A stretch of DNA of 64,000 nt from Methylotenera versatilis 301 (GTDB taxonomy: Bacteria; Pseudomonadota; Gammaproteobacteria; Burkholderiales; Methylophilaceae): assembly GCF_000093025.1 (NCBI RefSeq), contig NC_014207.1:1116001-1180000 (forward strand), written 5' to 3'. Below are positions 63,742 to 64,000 of this stretch, one piece after another; positions within the stretch are counted from its first letter, which is position 1, and each line of letters begins with the position of its first letter. Below the pieces are notes generated by a model, which worked only from the letters and a program-made list of their open reading frames with translations, did not search any database and was not told the DNA's origin. Made by a program: the position numbers and the translations under genes.

Positions 63742-64000
63742 TTATGCCAACTGCTCGCGCAAGCTTTTAGCCACTGTCACCATGTTTTCTAATGCAGTTT
63801 TAGTTTCTGGCCAGCCACGCGTTTTTAAGCCGCAATCTGGATTAATCCATAAACGTTCTATAGGCACTACATCGAAGGCTCGTTTCATGAGTTTTTCCAT
63901 CGCCTCAACACTAGGTACACGCGGTGAGTGAATATCATAAACACCCGGACCAATGTCATTAGGGTATGAAAATTCGCCAAATGCGTCTAATAGCTCCATG
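63742..64000 (-). CDS. metE: B12-independent methionine synthase, C-terminal part (partial)
   Basis: The 3' end of a gene continuing beyond the window. The ~85 visible residues are the end of Met[20 protein letters not shown], then [18 protein letters not shown], including the zinc-ligand Cys in [11 protein letters not shown]. It transfers the methyl group of 5-methyl-tetrahydropteroyltri-glutamate to homocysteine without cobalamin. Confidence 0.95.
   Translation of the reverse strand, partial: MELLDAFGEFSYPNDIGPGVYDIHSPRVPSVEAMEKLMKRAFDVVPIERLWINPDCGLKTRGWPETKTALENMVTVAKSLREQLA

Noticed and set aside
1-64000. CRISPR arrays, tRNA or rRNA genes, prophage or insertion sequences
   Set aside because: No regularly spaced direct repeats, no cloverleaf-like sequence noticed in the gaps, and no integrase, transposase or phage protein among the ORFs.

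Overview
The window looks like the chromosome of a motile, Gram-negative betaproteobacterium of moderate to low GC. A methylotroph-like member of the Methylophilaceae/Nitrosomonadales is my best guess from the flagellar gene order, the PEP-CTERM proteins and the style of the ETF and B12-related genes; this is inference, because there is no rRNA or methanol dehydrogenase here to settle it. I see no tRNA, rRNA, CRISPR array, integrase or transposase.

Region 1 (1-21.8 kb) is a nearly uninterrupted flagellar locus. It opens with the 3' end of a SPINDLY/OGT-type glycosyltransferase and a methyltransferase-TPR protein, both likely modifiers of flagellin. Next come fliC (behind a clear sigma-28 promoter), flaG, fliD, fliS, a fliT-like gene, a FliK-like gene and an FlhB-C-terminal-domain paralogue. 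The basal body and export genes follow: fliE (reverse), then fliF-G-H-I-J-K and fliL-M-N-O-P-Q-R, closed by a PilZ/YcgR brake gene.

Region 2 (21.9-33 kb) holds an orphan hypothetical gene, a degenerate-EAL/HDOD protein, rlmF, an EF-hand protein, an OmpR/histidine-kinase pair, an etfB-etfA-fpr operon divergent from a LysR regulator, and ETF-ubiquinone oxidoreductase.

Region 3 (33-59 kb) is dominated by amine and amino-acid catabolism. A reverse operon encodes a beta-alanine:pyruvate-type aminotransferase, a CoA-acylating semialdehyde dehydrogenase, a gamma-glutamylpolyamine synthetase-like enzyme and an MFS transporter, next to an XRE-cupin regulator. A complete ydcSTUV-patD type putrescine uptake/aminobutyraldehyde dehydrogenase operon follows. 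Then come lrp/dadA/alr/ridA (alanine recycling), a class III aminotransferase-cupin pair, agmatinase and a PuuB-like oxidase. These genes could take up agmatine- or polyamine-derived carbon and pass amino groups through alanine to ammonia. A MASE1-GGDEF-EAL protein, a triosephosphate isomerase, a TMEM175-like channel and two PEP-CTERM proteins are interspersed.

Region 4 (59-64 kb) is nrdAB (ribonucleotide reductase) on the reverse strand behind a textbook cobalamin riboswitch, with the 3' end of metE beyond it. B12-repressed class I RNR beside B12-independent methionine synthase suggests B12-dependent alternatives elsewhere in the genome. Palindromic REP-like elements sit between nrdA and nrdB and between metE and the riboswitch.
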